Shown in pieces: positions 18,152-26,140 of a DNA stretch of 64,000 bases. The DNA lies in NCBI GenBank assembly GCA_003134695.1, contig PLCB01000037.1:1-64000 (forward strand). The letters are read 5' to 3'. The position numbers and the translations under genes were made by a program. How positions within the stretch are numbered: position 1 is the stretch's first letter; every line of letters starts with the position of its first letter. This DNA is from Candidatus Zemynaea palustris (GTDB lineage Bacteria; Vulcanimicrobiota; Vulcanimicrobiia; Vulcanimicrobiales; Vulcanimicrobiaceae). A model generated the notes under the pieces. The model saw only the letters and a program-made list of their open reading frames with translations, was not told the DNA's origin and made no database searches.

Positions 18152-18943
18152 TTAGTACAGGCCGAGGACGCGTGCGTCGCCGTCGATGCGGCGTAGCGCC
18201 GAATCGAGTTGCGACGCGTCGACGTTTTCGACTTCGAGATAGAAGCGATAGGTGAACGGAGCGTCGAGCGATGGACGCGAGGCGAGCGTGCGCAAGTTGA
18301 GACCCGCGTCGGCAAATGCCGAGAGGGCGTCTCGCAAGGAGCCCGGCCGGTGCGGCAGGACGACTGCGACGCAGGCGCGCGTCGCGACACGCGGGGCTTG
18401 AGCGCCGCGCCGCACGAGGAAGAAGCGCGTGAAGTTGTCGGCGACGTCTTGAATCGCCGGGGCGAGCACCTGCGCACCGTAGCGTTCCGCCGCAAGCTCC
18501 GAAGCGATTGCCGCGACCGACGGATCTCCGAGCGCGACGATCTCGCGCACCGCCCCAGCGGTGTCGGCCACAACCGCGAGGTGCATCTTCGGATGCGCGG
18601 CGAGAAATTTGCGGCACTGCTCGAGCGCGACCGGATGCGAGCGCACTTCGCGAATTCCCTCGAGCGCCGTGCCGTCGAGTGCGATCAGATTCTGGACGAC
18701 GCGGTAGACGGCTTCGTCGACGACGCGCATCGACGGCTCGGCCCACAAGAGATCGTAGACGCGCGGCACCGCACCCGAGATCGAATTCTCGACCGGCAGC
18801 AACGCCGCGTCGGCCGCGCCCGTTAGCGCCGCGGCGAACGTTTCGTCGAAGGTGACGTACCCGCGCGTTTCCGCGTCGGGATGGAGCGAGCGAAGCGCGT
18901 CCTCGCTGAATGCGCCCGGTTCGCCTTGGTAGGCTACGATCAT
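18152..18943 (-). CDS. pheA: Prephenate dehydratase with ACT regulatory domain
   Basis: A 263-residue monofunctional enzyme converting prephenate to phenylpyruvate in phenylalanine biosynthesis. The N-terminal half has YQGEPGAFSEDAL, LLPVENSISGAV and, near residue 175, DNFTRFFLV, whose Thr-Arg-Phe is the conserved catalytic motif. The C-terminal ACT domain (HRPGSLRDALSAF, LASRPSLDAPFTYRF) binds phenylalanine for feedback inhibition in the family; PGSL and ASRP stand where GAL and ESRP are usual. Its ATG follows the stop of the M55 peptidase gene with no gap. Confidence 0.93.
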   Translation of the reverse strand: MIVAYQGEPGAFSEDALRSLHPDAETRGYVTFDETFAAALTGAADAALLPVENSISGAVPRVYDLLWAEPSMRVVDEAVYRVVQNLIALDGTALEGIREVRSHPVALEQCRKFLAAHPKMHLAVVADTAGAVREIVALGDPSVAAIASELAAERYGAQVLAPAIQDVADNFTRFFLVRRGAQAPRVATRACVAVVLPHRPGSLRDALSAFADAGLNLRTLASRPSLDAPFTYRFYLEVENVDASQLDSALRRIDGDARVLGLY

Positions 18944-19777
18944 CTAGACCGGCGCGTTGGCGGCGGCGCCGAGACGCATCGCGGCGACGAAGGCTTTGAA
19001 TACGATGGCGTAGTCGTCGTGCTCGAAGCGGACGCTGCGGCCTCCGATGCGATCGAAACCTGGAATCAACTCGGCGAAGTCGGCGTTCTGCGTCCCGGTG
19101 AAATCGATCTCGAGTACGACCGGCGGCTCGAAACGAAACGGCTGCATCTCGGCGCGCCGTTCGATCGCGCGCTTCGCGCCGGCCCGGAGACGCGCGCGCA
19201 CCTCGGCCGGCGAGAACGAATTGACCGCGTAGCGGCCGATCGAATCCTTGGTGACGACGCCTTCGATCCACGGCAATTGTGCCTGCGCGCCCGCAACCGT
19301 CGTGCGATCGCCGCTGATCAGCGCGACCGGGACGTCGTGCAGACCGAGCAGCGCTGCGTTCATCGTCGTTTCGCTGCAGCGGACGCCGTTGAGGCGGACA
19401 TTGTAGATCGTATCGGGGGAATACGTGTGGTCGAGCGTTCCGTCACCTTCGCCGATTCCGGCATGATAGCCGGTGAAGAAGGCGCATGAAAAACTCGAAT
19501 CGATCCCTTCGTTCATCGAGAACGGTTTACGATTGCCGTAGATCATGCGCACGTCGTCGGGCAACTCGTTCCACAAGATATTGCGCATTGCGGAGTGCGA
19601 ATCGTTGACCAGGATGCCCGTGACGCCGGCCCCGCGAGCGCCCTCGATGGCGGCCCGCACCTCGAGCGACATCAAGTGCCGGTAATACGGATACTCCGTC
19701 ATGTTTTTGGGATCGCACTGCGTCCAAGACGCGACGCCGGCCGTCCCCTCCATGTCGGCGGAGATGTAGAGCTTCAC
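18944..19777 (-). CDS. M55-family D-aminopeptidase (DppA-like)
   Basis: A 277-residue cytosolic metalloenzyme opening with KLYISADMEGTAGVASW, the conserved metal-binding start of M55 peptidases; it has the NDSHSAMRNILW motif near residue 60, FFTGYHAGIG, and HTYSPDTIYNVRLNG with further metal ligands. The family releases N-terminal D-amino acids, as in B. subtilis DppA of the dipeptide-uptake operon. That link is interesting beside the peptide-type binding proteins at 6-13 kb, though they are not in one operon. Its start overlaps the stop of the TPR gene by 4 bases. Confidence 0.88.
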   Translation of the reverse strand: MKLYISADMEGTAGVASWTQCDPKNMTEYPYYRHLMSLEVRAAIEGARGAGVTGILVNDSHSAMRNILWNELPDDVRMIYGNRKPFSMNEGIDSSFSCAFFTGYHAGIGEGDGTLDHTYSPDTIYNVRLNGVRCSETTMNAALLGLHDVPVALISGDRTTVAGAQAQLPWIEGVVTKDSIGRYAVNSFSPAEVRARLRAGAKRAIERRAEMQPFRFEPPVVLEIDFTGTQNADFAELIPGFDRIGGRSVRFEHDDYAIVFKAFVAAMRLGAAANAPV

Positions 19778-20190
19778 TTCGGTGCTTCGAGTCGCTGCAG
19801 CCCGGCGCGCGCCGGCTCGTAGCCCGGGTCGACCTTGAGCGCGCGCTGGTAATACGGCCGCGCTTGGTCAAACTTTCCGGCGGCGGCGTAAAGGTCGCCG
19901 AGACCGACCAGCGCGTCGCGGTCGCGCGGGTTGCGCGCGAGCCGCGTCTTAAGTTCGGTCAAGAGCCGCTGGATCGGCGCGGGCGGTGCGGCGGCGTTGG
20001 ACACGGCGGCGCTGCCGCCGCCGACGCCGTTCCCTCCCGTTACGCCGCTCTGCGCGCTGGGCAGGACCGCGCCCGAGCCGAGCCCCTTCTTCAGAAACGG
20101 GAAAACTACGGCGCCGACGACGAGCGCGGCGACGAGCATGATCGGAAGGTAGATACGCGGAGGAAGCCCGCGCGACGGTATCCGCTGCAC
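19774..20190 (-). CDS. Membrane-anchored TPR protein
   Basis: The GTG at 20190 gives 138 residues: a basic N-terminus, one membrane helix (IYLPIMLVAALVVGAVVFPF), a Gly/Ser/Ala-rich linker and a C-terminal pair of TPR-like helices (DRDALVGLGDLYAAAGKFDQ, ARPYYQRALKVDPGYEPARA). No clear ribosome site supports this start; an ATG at 20139 would remove the basic leader. It is probably an inner-membrane protein presenting a short TPR scaffold to the periplasm. The M55 gene overlaps its stop codon. Confidence 0.65.
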   Translation of the reverse strand: MQRIPSRGLPPRIYLPIMLVAALVVGAVVFPFLKKGLGSGAVLPSAQSGVTGGNGVGGGSAAVSNAAAPPAPIQRLLTELKTRLARNPRDRDALVGLGDLYAAAGKFDQARPYYQRALKVDPGYEPARAGLQRLEAPK

Positions 20191-20208
20191 CGGCAGGAAC
20201 GTTCTCGC

Positions 20209-21237
20209 GTGCGGAAGCAAAGCCTCGGGCCAGTGATCGCGCTCGCCGACGTGCTCTCGAGTCAGCGGCTCCCGATGAAAACGTGGGACGCCTGGGTTTC
20301 CGCGCGACTCGTCGAGCCGGCGGTTCGGCTCGACGACGGCCCTGCGCTCGACGGCGCGCAAGCGGTGCGCCTCATGCTGCTCGCCGCGGTGCGGAAGGAG
20401 ATTCGCGGACGCTGCACGCCGGAGACGCTCGCCTTCGCGCTGGCGCGCGCCGGGGATCGCACGGTTCCGGTCGAGTTGGTGAAGGCCGGGCTCATCGCGC
20501 GCTTGACCTCGCTGTTCGGATTGGCGCGGCGTTCGCTGCAAACGACGACCGGGATTACGCCGCGATTCGGAACCGTGAAGAGCGCCGACATCTTAGCTGC
20601 CGCCGAGCGTCTCGCCGACCGCGTCGCGGAGAATATCCCCTACGAACGGCGGGAGGCAGTTGCGGATGCGGTGCGCGCCGGCGCTTTCGCCGCGCTCAGC
20701 GCGATCTATCTCGGCGTCGACGTGCGCGCGCAGTCGCGCCGGTTTCGCGACGTCTTGCGAATGCTCGGTGCGCAGGCCGATCCATCGGCTCGTCTGCCGG
20801 CGCGCGCCTTCGTGCGCGGGATCTCACGCTTCGCCGACACCCTCGCCGACGCGCGCGATCTGCTGACGCTCGATCAGCGCACGAGTCCCATTTTTCGAAG
20901 GATCGAAAGTGTCCCGGCCGACGGGTTTTGGGCCCTGTTCGACATCTGGCCCGAACTCTCGTGGGCGATCGGGCGCACCTGGATGCGGGTCGCCGACGTG
21001 TTCGCGCTGCCGCAACTCTCCGAGGGAGAGCGCGAGACCTTCGATACGCTGCTGTTGACGAGTCTGGTGCTGTTCTGCGCCGACGAAAGCAGCGTCGATC
21101 AGGTGGAAATGTATCGCGCGCTCGTGCAGAGTGCCGGCGAAACCTTCGAGCGCGCGATCGACAAGGTCGTCAGCGTCGCCGAAATCGCCGTCGCCGTGCG
21201 GCGTCTCTTGCCCGAGCGCGACGCCGTTCCCGCGTAA
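20209..21237 (+). CDS. Unrecognised alpha-helical protein
   Basis: I do not recognise this ~340-residue protein. It is Arg/Ala/Leu-rich, predicted mostly alpha-helical, with no signal peptide or certain membrane segment. The C-terminal half has repeated acidic helices (LPQLSEGERETFDTLLLTSL, SAGETFERAIDKVVSVAEIA) and an aromatic patch (GFWALFDIWPELSWAIGRTW). Start is uncertain: the GTG at 20209 has AGGA 10 bases upstream and codon use stays GC3-rich from there; ATG 20275 is the alternative. It is divergent from the TPR gene and convergent with the TauE gene. Confidence 0.55.
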   Translation: MRKQSLGPVIALADVLSSQRLPMKTWDAWVSARLVEPAVRLDDGPALDGAQAVRLMLLAAVRKEIRGRCTPETLAFALARAGDRTVPVELVKAGLIARLTSLFGLARRSLQTTTGITPRFGTVKSADILAAAERLADRVAENIPYERREAVADAVRAGAFAALSAIYLGVDVRAQSRRFRDVLRMLGAQADPSARLPARAFVRGISRFADTLADARDLLTLDQRTSPIFRRIESVPADGFWALFDIWPELSWAIGRTWMRVADVFALPQLSEGERETFDTLLLTSLVLFCADESSVDQVEMYRALVQSAGETFERAIDKVVSVAEIAVAVRRLLPERDAVPA

Positions 21238-21240
21238 CGC

Positions 21241-22059
21241 TTAGAACGCGAAGAGGTGGCGTCCGACCAGCGCCGCCGCGGCCAAAAGAACCGAATACGC
21301 GATTATCAGCGTGAGCCGCGACGACGAGATGCGGCGCGCGATGCGGGGGCCGAGTTGTCCGCCGACGAGTCCGCCGGCGGCGAGCGGGAGCGCGTAGGGC
21401 CAATCGATGTTGCCTTCGAGCCAGTGCGCCGCGACGCCGACGGGCGTCGTGAGGAGCATCGCGACCATCGAGGTCGCGGTGACGACGTGCGGCGGCATTC
21501 CCAAGAGCGAGATGAAGAAGATCACGAAGATGATCCCGCCGCCTATTCCGAAAAAACTGGAGATGAAGCCGAGGCCGACCCCGCACAGGAGCGCGATCGG
21601 GACGCTCCAGCGATAACGAAAGACGTGACCTTGGCGGTCCTCGAGGACGCGCTCGTCCTCGACGGGCAACGCGATGCGCGGCGGCGACTCGCCCTTCGTG
21701 CGCCGCACGACGTCCGCGAAAAAGAGCACGAGTATTCCTGCGTAAAGGAAGTCGAAGTAGCGCGCGCTGACGTGACGCACGACGAGCGCCCCGAGGATGC
21801 TCGACGGGATGCCGGTGGAGGCGACGATCAGCGCGAGCTTGATGTCGGCGCGACGGTCACGAATGTAGGTGAGCGAACCGCTGACGCTGTTCGCGAAGGC
21901 GATGACCAGCGAAACGCCCGCGGTTAGGGGCGGCGGAAACCCAAATGCCAGTCGCAGCACCGGGATCGTGACGAAGGCTCCGCTCAAACCGACGATCGTT
22001 CCGAGTATTCCGGAGACGACGCCGATCGCGAGCAGGAGCGCGATCAGCTGGAGAGTCAG
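21241..22059 (-). CDS. TauE/SafE-family membrane transporter, apparent CTG start
   Basis: An eight-helix permease of the sulfite/sulfonate exporter superfamily: duplicated units beginning GVVSGILGTIVGLSGAFVTIP and GVGLGFISSFFGIGGGIIFV match the two half-repeats, and the middle loop is charged (RRTKGESPPR). The first TTG in frame (21987) would cut off half of the first repeat. The 24 codons before it encode the missing helix (LTLQLIALLLAIGVVSG), and a CTG at 22059 overlaps the TGA stop of efp (CTGA). With CTG the protein has 272 residues. Transported substrate unknown. The start is inference; the family is clear. Confidence 0.8.
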   Translation of the reverse strand: MTLQLIALLLAIGVVSGILGTIVGLSGAFVTIPVLRLAFGFPPPLTAGVSLVIAFANSVSGSLTYIRDRRADIKLALIVASTGIPSSILGALVVRHVSARYFDFLYAGILVLFFADVVRRTKGESPPRIALPVEDERVLEDRQGHVFRYRWSVPIALLCGVGLGFISSFFGIGGGIIFVIFFISLLGMPPHVVTATSMVAMLLTTPVGVAAHWLEGNIDWPYALPLAAGGLVGGQLGPRIARRISSSRLTLIIAYSVLLAAAALVGRHLFAF

Positions 22060-22616
22060 CTGACTCGGCCGATGTAGCGGCGATCGCGCGTGTCGATGCG
22101 GATCACGTCGCCCGGGTTGACGAAGAGCGGAACTTGCACGGTGGCGCCGGTTTCGAGCTTCGCCGGCTTGGTCGTGCCGGTGGCGGTGTCGCCCTTGAAG
22201 CCGGGATCGGTCTCTTCGACCCGTAACTCGACGTGCGCCGCAAGATCGATGCCGATCGGGACGCCGTCGTGAAACTGCACCTGAACTCGCATCCCATCTT
22301 TGAGAAAATCGGCGGGATCGCCGATCAGCTCGCGCTGCAAGGTGACGTTCTCAAACGTCTCGCTGTCCATGAAGTGATAGCCGTCGGCGTCATTGTAAAG
22401 CATCTGCATCTCGCGATTGTCTACGGTCGCGCGTTCCAGCTTTTCGCCTGCGCGAAACGTGCGCTCGACCGTCGCACCATTCTTCACGTTCTTGAGACGC
22501 GTGCGCACGAACGCCGAGCCTTTGCCGGGCTTAACGTGCAGGAATTCGATGACGGTCCAAAGCTGTCCGTCGATGACGATCGTGACGCCATTGCGAAAAT
22601 CGTTCGAGGAAATCAT
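22056..22616 (-). CDS. efp: Translation elongation factor P
   Basis: A full-length 186-residue EF-P with KOW-like N-terminal domain and two OB domains. The loop HVKPGKGSAFVR carries the Lys (residue 32) that is modified in many bacteria, and the C-terminus has ATVQVPLFVNPGDVIRIDTR. EF-P rescues ribosomes at polyproline stretches. That is relevant here because at least two proteins in this window (113-1426 and 61024-61596) contain long proline runs. An AAAGAG lies about 10 bases upstream of the ATG. Confidence 0.96.
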   Translation of the reverse strand: MISSNDFRNGVTIVIDGQLWTVIEFLHVKPGKGSAFVRTRLKNVKNGATVERTFRAGEKLERATVDNREMQMLYNDADGYHFMDSETFENVTLQRELIGDPADFLKDGMRVQVQFHDGVPIGIDLAAHVELRVEETDPGFKGDTATGTTKPAKLETGATVQVPLFVNPGDVIRIDTRDRRYIGRVS

Positions 22617-22629
22617 GTCGGGCCGCTCT

Positions 22630-23145
22630 TTAGGGCCGCGGTTGCGGAGTCCTCGGAAGTTTCCTATCTACCCAACGCGCTTGGCGCGCGGCGTTGGCGA
22701 GACCGGCCAGAACGGAGATGACGCCGATGGTCGCGACGAGCGAACCGAAGAGTCCCATGAGGTGGAACGGTGCCCAAATCGTCGCGTCGAGTCCGTAGAG
22801 TCGGTGCCGATAGTCATCGAGCGCCGCAGCGAGGAGGATGAACACGATGCCGAAGCCGGCGACGAACATCCCGCGTGCGCCGCGGAAGAGCCAGAGGAAG
22901 CTGACCGATCCATCGTCGCGGTTGCGGAAGATCGATTCGTACAGGATCGAGAGCAGCGCGGCGACGCCGGCGATCGCCACGCCTGCATAGAGCAGAATAT
23001 GCGGCGGGAAATACAGGCCGTAACCGGCCGTCAACAGTGCGAGGACCATGACGATCGCGCAGACCGCGCGGAACGCCGGCGGCGAGCCGGTGCGGGCGTC
23101 GCGTAGTTCGATGGCCGAAAGCGCCGCCGAAGCGAGCATCGTCAT
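22630..23145 (-). CDS. Polytopic membrane protein of unknown function
   Basis: A 171-residue protein with four to five predicted membrane helices (AVCAIVMVLALLTAGYGLYF, HILLYAGVAIAGVAALLSIL, MFVAGFGIVFILLAAAL, GLFGSLVATIGVISVLAGL). A Tyr/Asp/Trp-rich loop (YRHRLYGLDATIWAPFHLMG) precedes the last helix. Its ATG overlaps the stop of plsY (ATGA), so it is cotranscribed. I cannot assign a family. Confidence 0.6.
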   Translation of the reverse strand: MTMLASAALSAIELRDARTGSPPAFRAVCAIVMVLALLTAGYGLYFPPHILLYAGVAIAGVAALLSILYESIFRNRDDGSVSFLWLFRGARGMFVAGFGIVFILLAAALDDYRHRLYGLDATIWAPFHLMGLFGSLVATIGVISVLAGLANAARQARWVDRKLPRTPQPRP

Positions 23146-23843
23146 GCGCTCGCTTTTCCGAAGGTGATCTTGTTTTCGCGTCCCTCACGGAGCCGCACTA
23201 TGTTCTCGCGATGTTTCCAGACGATAAGCAGCGCGGCAAGCGCCGTGATAGCGCTCGCTAACGAATCATGCCATACGAGCCAAAGCATCAGCGGAGCGAG
23301 GGCCGAGGCAATCATCGAACCGAGTGACGCGTAGCGTGAAGGGGCGACGACTGCGAGCCAGACGATAACGAAGCCCAGCCCGGCTGCCCAAGACTGAGCG
23401 AAAAGCATGCCTAGAAACGTCGCAACGCCTTTGCCGCCTTTGAATTTTAGCCATGGAGAATAACAGTGACCGAGCACCGCGAGAAACCCGAGCAACGCCT
23501 GCGGCCAAGAGCCCTTGCCGTCCATCACGACGGCCACGTATACGCCAAAAAAAGTTCCCGCCGTACCCATGTACGTGAAATATGGCCAGATCAAGTCCGC
23601 TGCCGCTAGTCCTTTGACGGCATCAAGAACGAGAACGAGGATACCGCCGACTACTCCATACGAACGCAGAGCATTGGCAGCGCCAATGTTCCCGCTACCG
23701 GATTGGCGCAAATCGGTCTTGTAAAAGAGGCGGCCGACGATGACTCCAAACGGAATTGAGCCGACGAGAAATGCGATCGCCAAGTATGCGAGACTCGGAA
23801 CGACGTCCTGGTTCGGAAAGGAAAAACCGAAGTCACTATTCAT
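23142..23843 (-). CDS. plsY: Glycerol-3-phosphate acyltransferase PlsY
   Basis: The ATG at 23843 gives 233 residues and overlaps the end of der by 8 bases; longer readings are only antisense to other frames. Conserved cytoplasmic motifs are present: GSIPFGVIVGR followed by RQSGSGNIGAANALR (motif 1), GHCYSPWLKFKGGKGVATFL (motif 2) and the C-terminal VWKHRENIVRLREGRENK. PlsY transfers the acyl group of acyl-phosphate to glycerol-3-phosphate, the first step of phospholipid synthesis, with PlsX supplying the acyl-phosphate. Confidence 0.95.
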   Translation of the reverse strand: MNSDFGFSFPNQDVVPSLAYLAIAFLVGSIPFGVIVGRLFYKTDLRQSGSGNIGAANALRSYGVVGGILVLVLDAVKGLAAADLIWPYFTYMGTAGTFFGVYVAVVMDGKGSWPQALLGFLAVLGHCYSPWLKFKGGKGVATFLGMLFAQSWAAGLGFVIVWLAVVAPSRYASLGSMIASALAPLMLWLVWHDSLASAITALAALLIVWKHRENIVRLREGRENKITFGKASA

Positions 23844-25203
23844 CTCCGCTGTCCTCGCGGCGGGCGCGGAATTCGATCGTGAGCGGGACGCCTTCGAAGT
23901 CGAAATTCGTGCGCAGGGTTCGCTCCAAAAACCGCCGGTACGACATCGTGACGAGATCCGGGTCATTGCAATGCAGCAAAAAGCGCGGCGGGTGGACCTC
24001 GACTTGGGCGGCGTAGTAGATCCGTAGCGGCTTCCCGCCTTGGGACGGGGCCGGGTGGGCGTAAGCGGCGGAGCGGATGACGTCGTTCAGTTTCGGCGTC
24101 GGAACGCGGCGGTCGAGGTTGGTCGCAACCTTCATCACCAGCGGCATCAGGCTGCCGAGGCGGCGCTTGGTGAGCGCCGATAGGAACGTGATCGGCGCGA
24201 ACGCCGCGAACGGCACCTGCTCCTTGATCACTTCGATCAAATCCGCTTGCTGGAACTCGCCCAGCTCGCGCGCGAGGTCCCACTTATTGGCGGCGAGCAC
24301 GAGCCCCTTACGCTCTTCCAAGATGATCCCGGCCAAGCGGCGGTCTTGTTCGAGAATTCCCTCCATTGCGTCGATCACCAAGATCGCGATGTCGCACCGC
24401 GCGATCGCCGATAGTGCGCGCAACGACGAATAAAACTCGAGCGAGCCATGATGCGACTGCCGCCGCCACATGCCGGCGGTGTCGATCAATCGGATCCGAT
24501 GCTCGTGAAATTGAAAGAGCGTGTCGATCGCGTCGCGCGTCGTGCCGGGCGCGTCCGCGACGATCGTGCGTTCCTCGCCGAGTAGCGCGTTGACGAGCGA
24601 GCTCTTCCCGACGTTCGGCCGGCCGACGATCGCCAACGCCAATCCGGCTTGGTCGTCGACGATGCTGCTCTCCGGCGGGAGGCGTTCGACAATCGCGTCG
24701 AGCAGGTCGCCCGTCCCTTCGCCGTGCAACGCCGAGACGGCCAGCGGCTCGCCGAAGCCGAGTCGCGCGAACTCGCCGGGGATTTCAAGGCGAACGCGCT
24801 CCGACTCGGCTTTGTTCGCGACCAGCAGTACGGGGTGGCGCGTCCGCCGCATGATCGCGACGACGTCGTCGTCGAGCGGCGACAAACCCTCGGCCGCGTC
24901 GACGACGAAAACGATGACGTCGGCCTCGCGCGCGGCGATCTCCGCCTGCGCGCGCGTGTGCCGCGCGATGTCCGCATCGTCGTTGGGCGCGACGTCGATG
25001 CCGGCGGTGTCGACGAGGCTGAAAACGCGCCCGCGCCACTCGGCGACCGCATAGAGTCGGTCGCGCGTCACCCCGGGCGTATCGTCGACGATCGCGAGAC
25101 GGCGTCCAACCAGCCGGTTGAAGAGCGCGCTCTTCCCGACGTTGGGGCGTCCTACGATCGCAACGGTCGCCGGCCGCATCCGAAGCGGCGTTTCGAGGGC
25201 CAT
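23836..25203 (-). CDS. der: Ribosome-biogenesis GTPase Der (EngA)
   Basis: A 455-residue protein with two tandem GTPase domains and a KH-like C-terminus. Domain 1 has VAIVGRPNVGKSALFNRL and DTAGIDVAP, domain 2 has LAIVGRPNVGKSSLVNALLG and DTAGMWRRQSHHGSLEFYSS, and NKWD occurs near residue 305. Der acts in 50S subunit maturation. ATG 25203 (MALETPLRM) is used; ATG 25179 inside it is an alternative. It is divergent from the PEGA gene with 54 bases between starts, which must hold both promoters. Confidence 0.96.
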   Translation of the reverse strand: MALETPLRMRPATVAIVGRPNVGKSALFNRLVGRRLAIVDDTPGVTRDRLYAVAEWRGRVFSLVDTAGIDVAPNDDADIARHTRAQAEIAAREADVIVFVVDAAEGLSPLDDDVVAIMRRTRHPVLLVANKAESERVRLEIPGEFARLGFGEPLAVSALHGEGTGDLLDAIVERLPPESSIVDDQAGLALAIVGRPNVGKSSLVNALLGEERTIVADAPGTTRDAIDTLFQFHEHRIRLIDTAGMWRRQSHHGSLEFYSSLRALSAIARCDIAILVIDAMEGILEQDRRLAGIILEERKGLVLAANKWDLARELGEFQQADLIEVIKEQVPFAAFAPITFLSALTKRRLGSLMPLVMKVATNLDRRVPTPKLNDVIRSAAYAHPAPSQGGKPLRIYYAAQVEVHPPRFLLHCNDPDLVTMSYRRFLERTLRTNFDFEGVPLTIEFRARREDSGDE

Positions 25204-25257
25204 ACGGCTTCTTTCGGCGTCGGGGTTTTTTCGACCGTTCCGCGAAATAGCAGGAGA

Positions 25258-26025
25258 ATGGCGGCTCGCTTCGCGTTCGCGATGATGTTGAGTTGCGCGG
25301 CTGTACTGCTCGCGCCGGCGCCGTCGCGCGCCGAAGTCCCGGCAGGCGGCGTTTACATCACGACGCTGCCGGCCGGCGCCGACATTTGGATCGACGGAAC
25401 CTACGTGGGGCGCTCGCCGGTCTTCATCGATGCGCTGCCGCACGGACGGCATTCGGTAACGATCACGAAGACCGGGTGGCTTGTCCAAGAAGCCGAAATC
25501 GACGTCACTGCCGGCAAGATCGCACTCTCCAGCATCAAGCTCGAGCTCGGTCCGCGTGCGCTTGCCGGGAAAGCGAGCGGAATGCTCGCGCTGCGCGGCG
25601 TGCCCAACCACACGCACGTCGAGCTCGACGGATTAGCGTGGGGTGGCGACGCGCAGAAACCGATCGCACTCTCGGCCGGCACGCATCGCGTTACGCTCGC
25701 GATGCCGCGCGGCAAGACGACGCGCACGTTCAGCGTGTTTCCCGAGATGGTGACCCAGGTCGTCGTCCAGCAACTCCCGGCCGACGCCGCGCGCTCGTCC
25801 GTGGTCGCGCCGGTCGACGAATACCTGCCGGCCGGCTCGTATTCGATCGAAGGGAAGAAGATCGTCGTTCGCTACGGCGGCCACGTCGTCGTCGCGTACC
25901 TCGGCGAAACGAGCGTTCGCTTCGACGGCGCCGCGATTGCCTACGACGGTGCGCCTGAGACGATCGGCCGTAAACTCTATCTTCCGCTCGAACTGCTCGA
26001 AAAGCTTGTTTCCCCAAACCGCTAA
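25258..26025 (+). CDS. Secreted PEGA-domain protein with C-terminal stalk-like domain
   Basis: The ATG at 25258 has AGGAGA immediately upstream. The 255-residue product has a signal peptide (FAFAMMLSCAAVLLAPAPSRA), a PEGA domain (about 30-95: GVYITTLPAGADIWIDGTYV, GRSPVFIDALPHGRHSVTIT), a second, more diverged PEGA-like unit (GMLALRGVPNHTHVELDG to TRTFSVFP) and a C-terminal segment (YSIEGKKIVVRYGGHVVVAY, GRKLYLPLELLEKLV) that looks like half of a copper-amine-oxidase-N-like stalk domain. PEGA domains are surface-associated beta domains of unclear ligand. Located in the periplasm or at the surface. Confidence 0.7.
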   Translation: MAARFAFAMMLSCAAVLLAPAPSRAEVPAGGVYITTLPAGADIWIDGTYVGRSPVFIDALPHGRHSVTITKTGWLVQEAEIDVTAGKIALSSIKLELGPRALAGKASGMLALRGVPNHTHVELDGLAWGGDAQKPIALSAGTHRVTLAMPRGKTTRTFSVFPEMVTQVVVQQLPADAARSSVVAPVDEYLPAGSYSIEGKKIVVRYGGHVVVAYLGETSVRFDGAAIAYDGAPETIGRKLYLPLELLEKLVSPNR

Positions 26026-26106
26026 AGCGCTTTGGGGACCCCTTTAGTTTAAAAGCACTGCGCCGCTTCGCGGCTCCGCGCCCCCACACGCGAAGCGCGT
26101 GGGGCC
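26022..26106. repeat. Intergenic inverted-repeat cluster between the PEGA gene and miaB
   Basis: The 115-base spacer holds several dyads: CTAAAG...CTTTAG flanking GGGGACCCC (26022-26047) and CACGCG AAG CGCGTG flanked by CCCC/GGGG (about 26080-26104). There is no T run, so a canonical terminator is not supported. It may be a repeat-type element or a processing site. Confidence 0.4.
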
Positions 26107-26140
26107 CCAACCCACACGCGTCGAAGCCACGCCGGAAACG

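Noticed and set aside
26022-26106. Rho-independent terminator after the PEGA gene
   Set aside because: The GGGGACCCC palindrome leaves a one-base loop and neither dyad is followed by a T run, so it is listed only as an inverted-repeat region.
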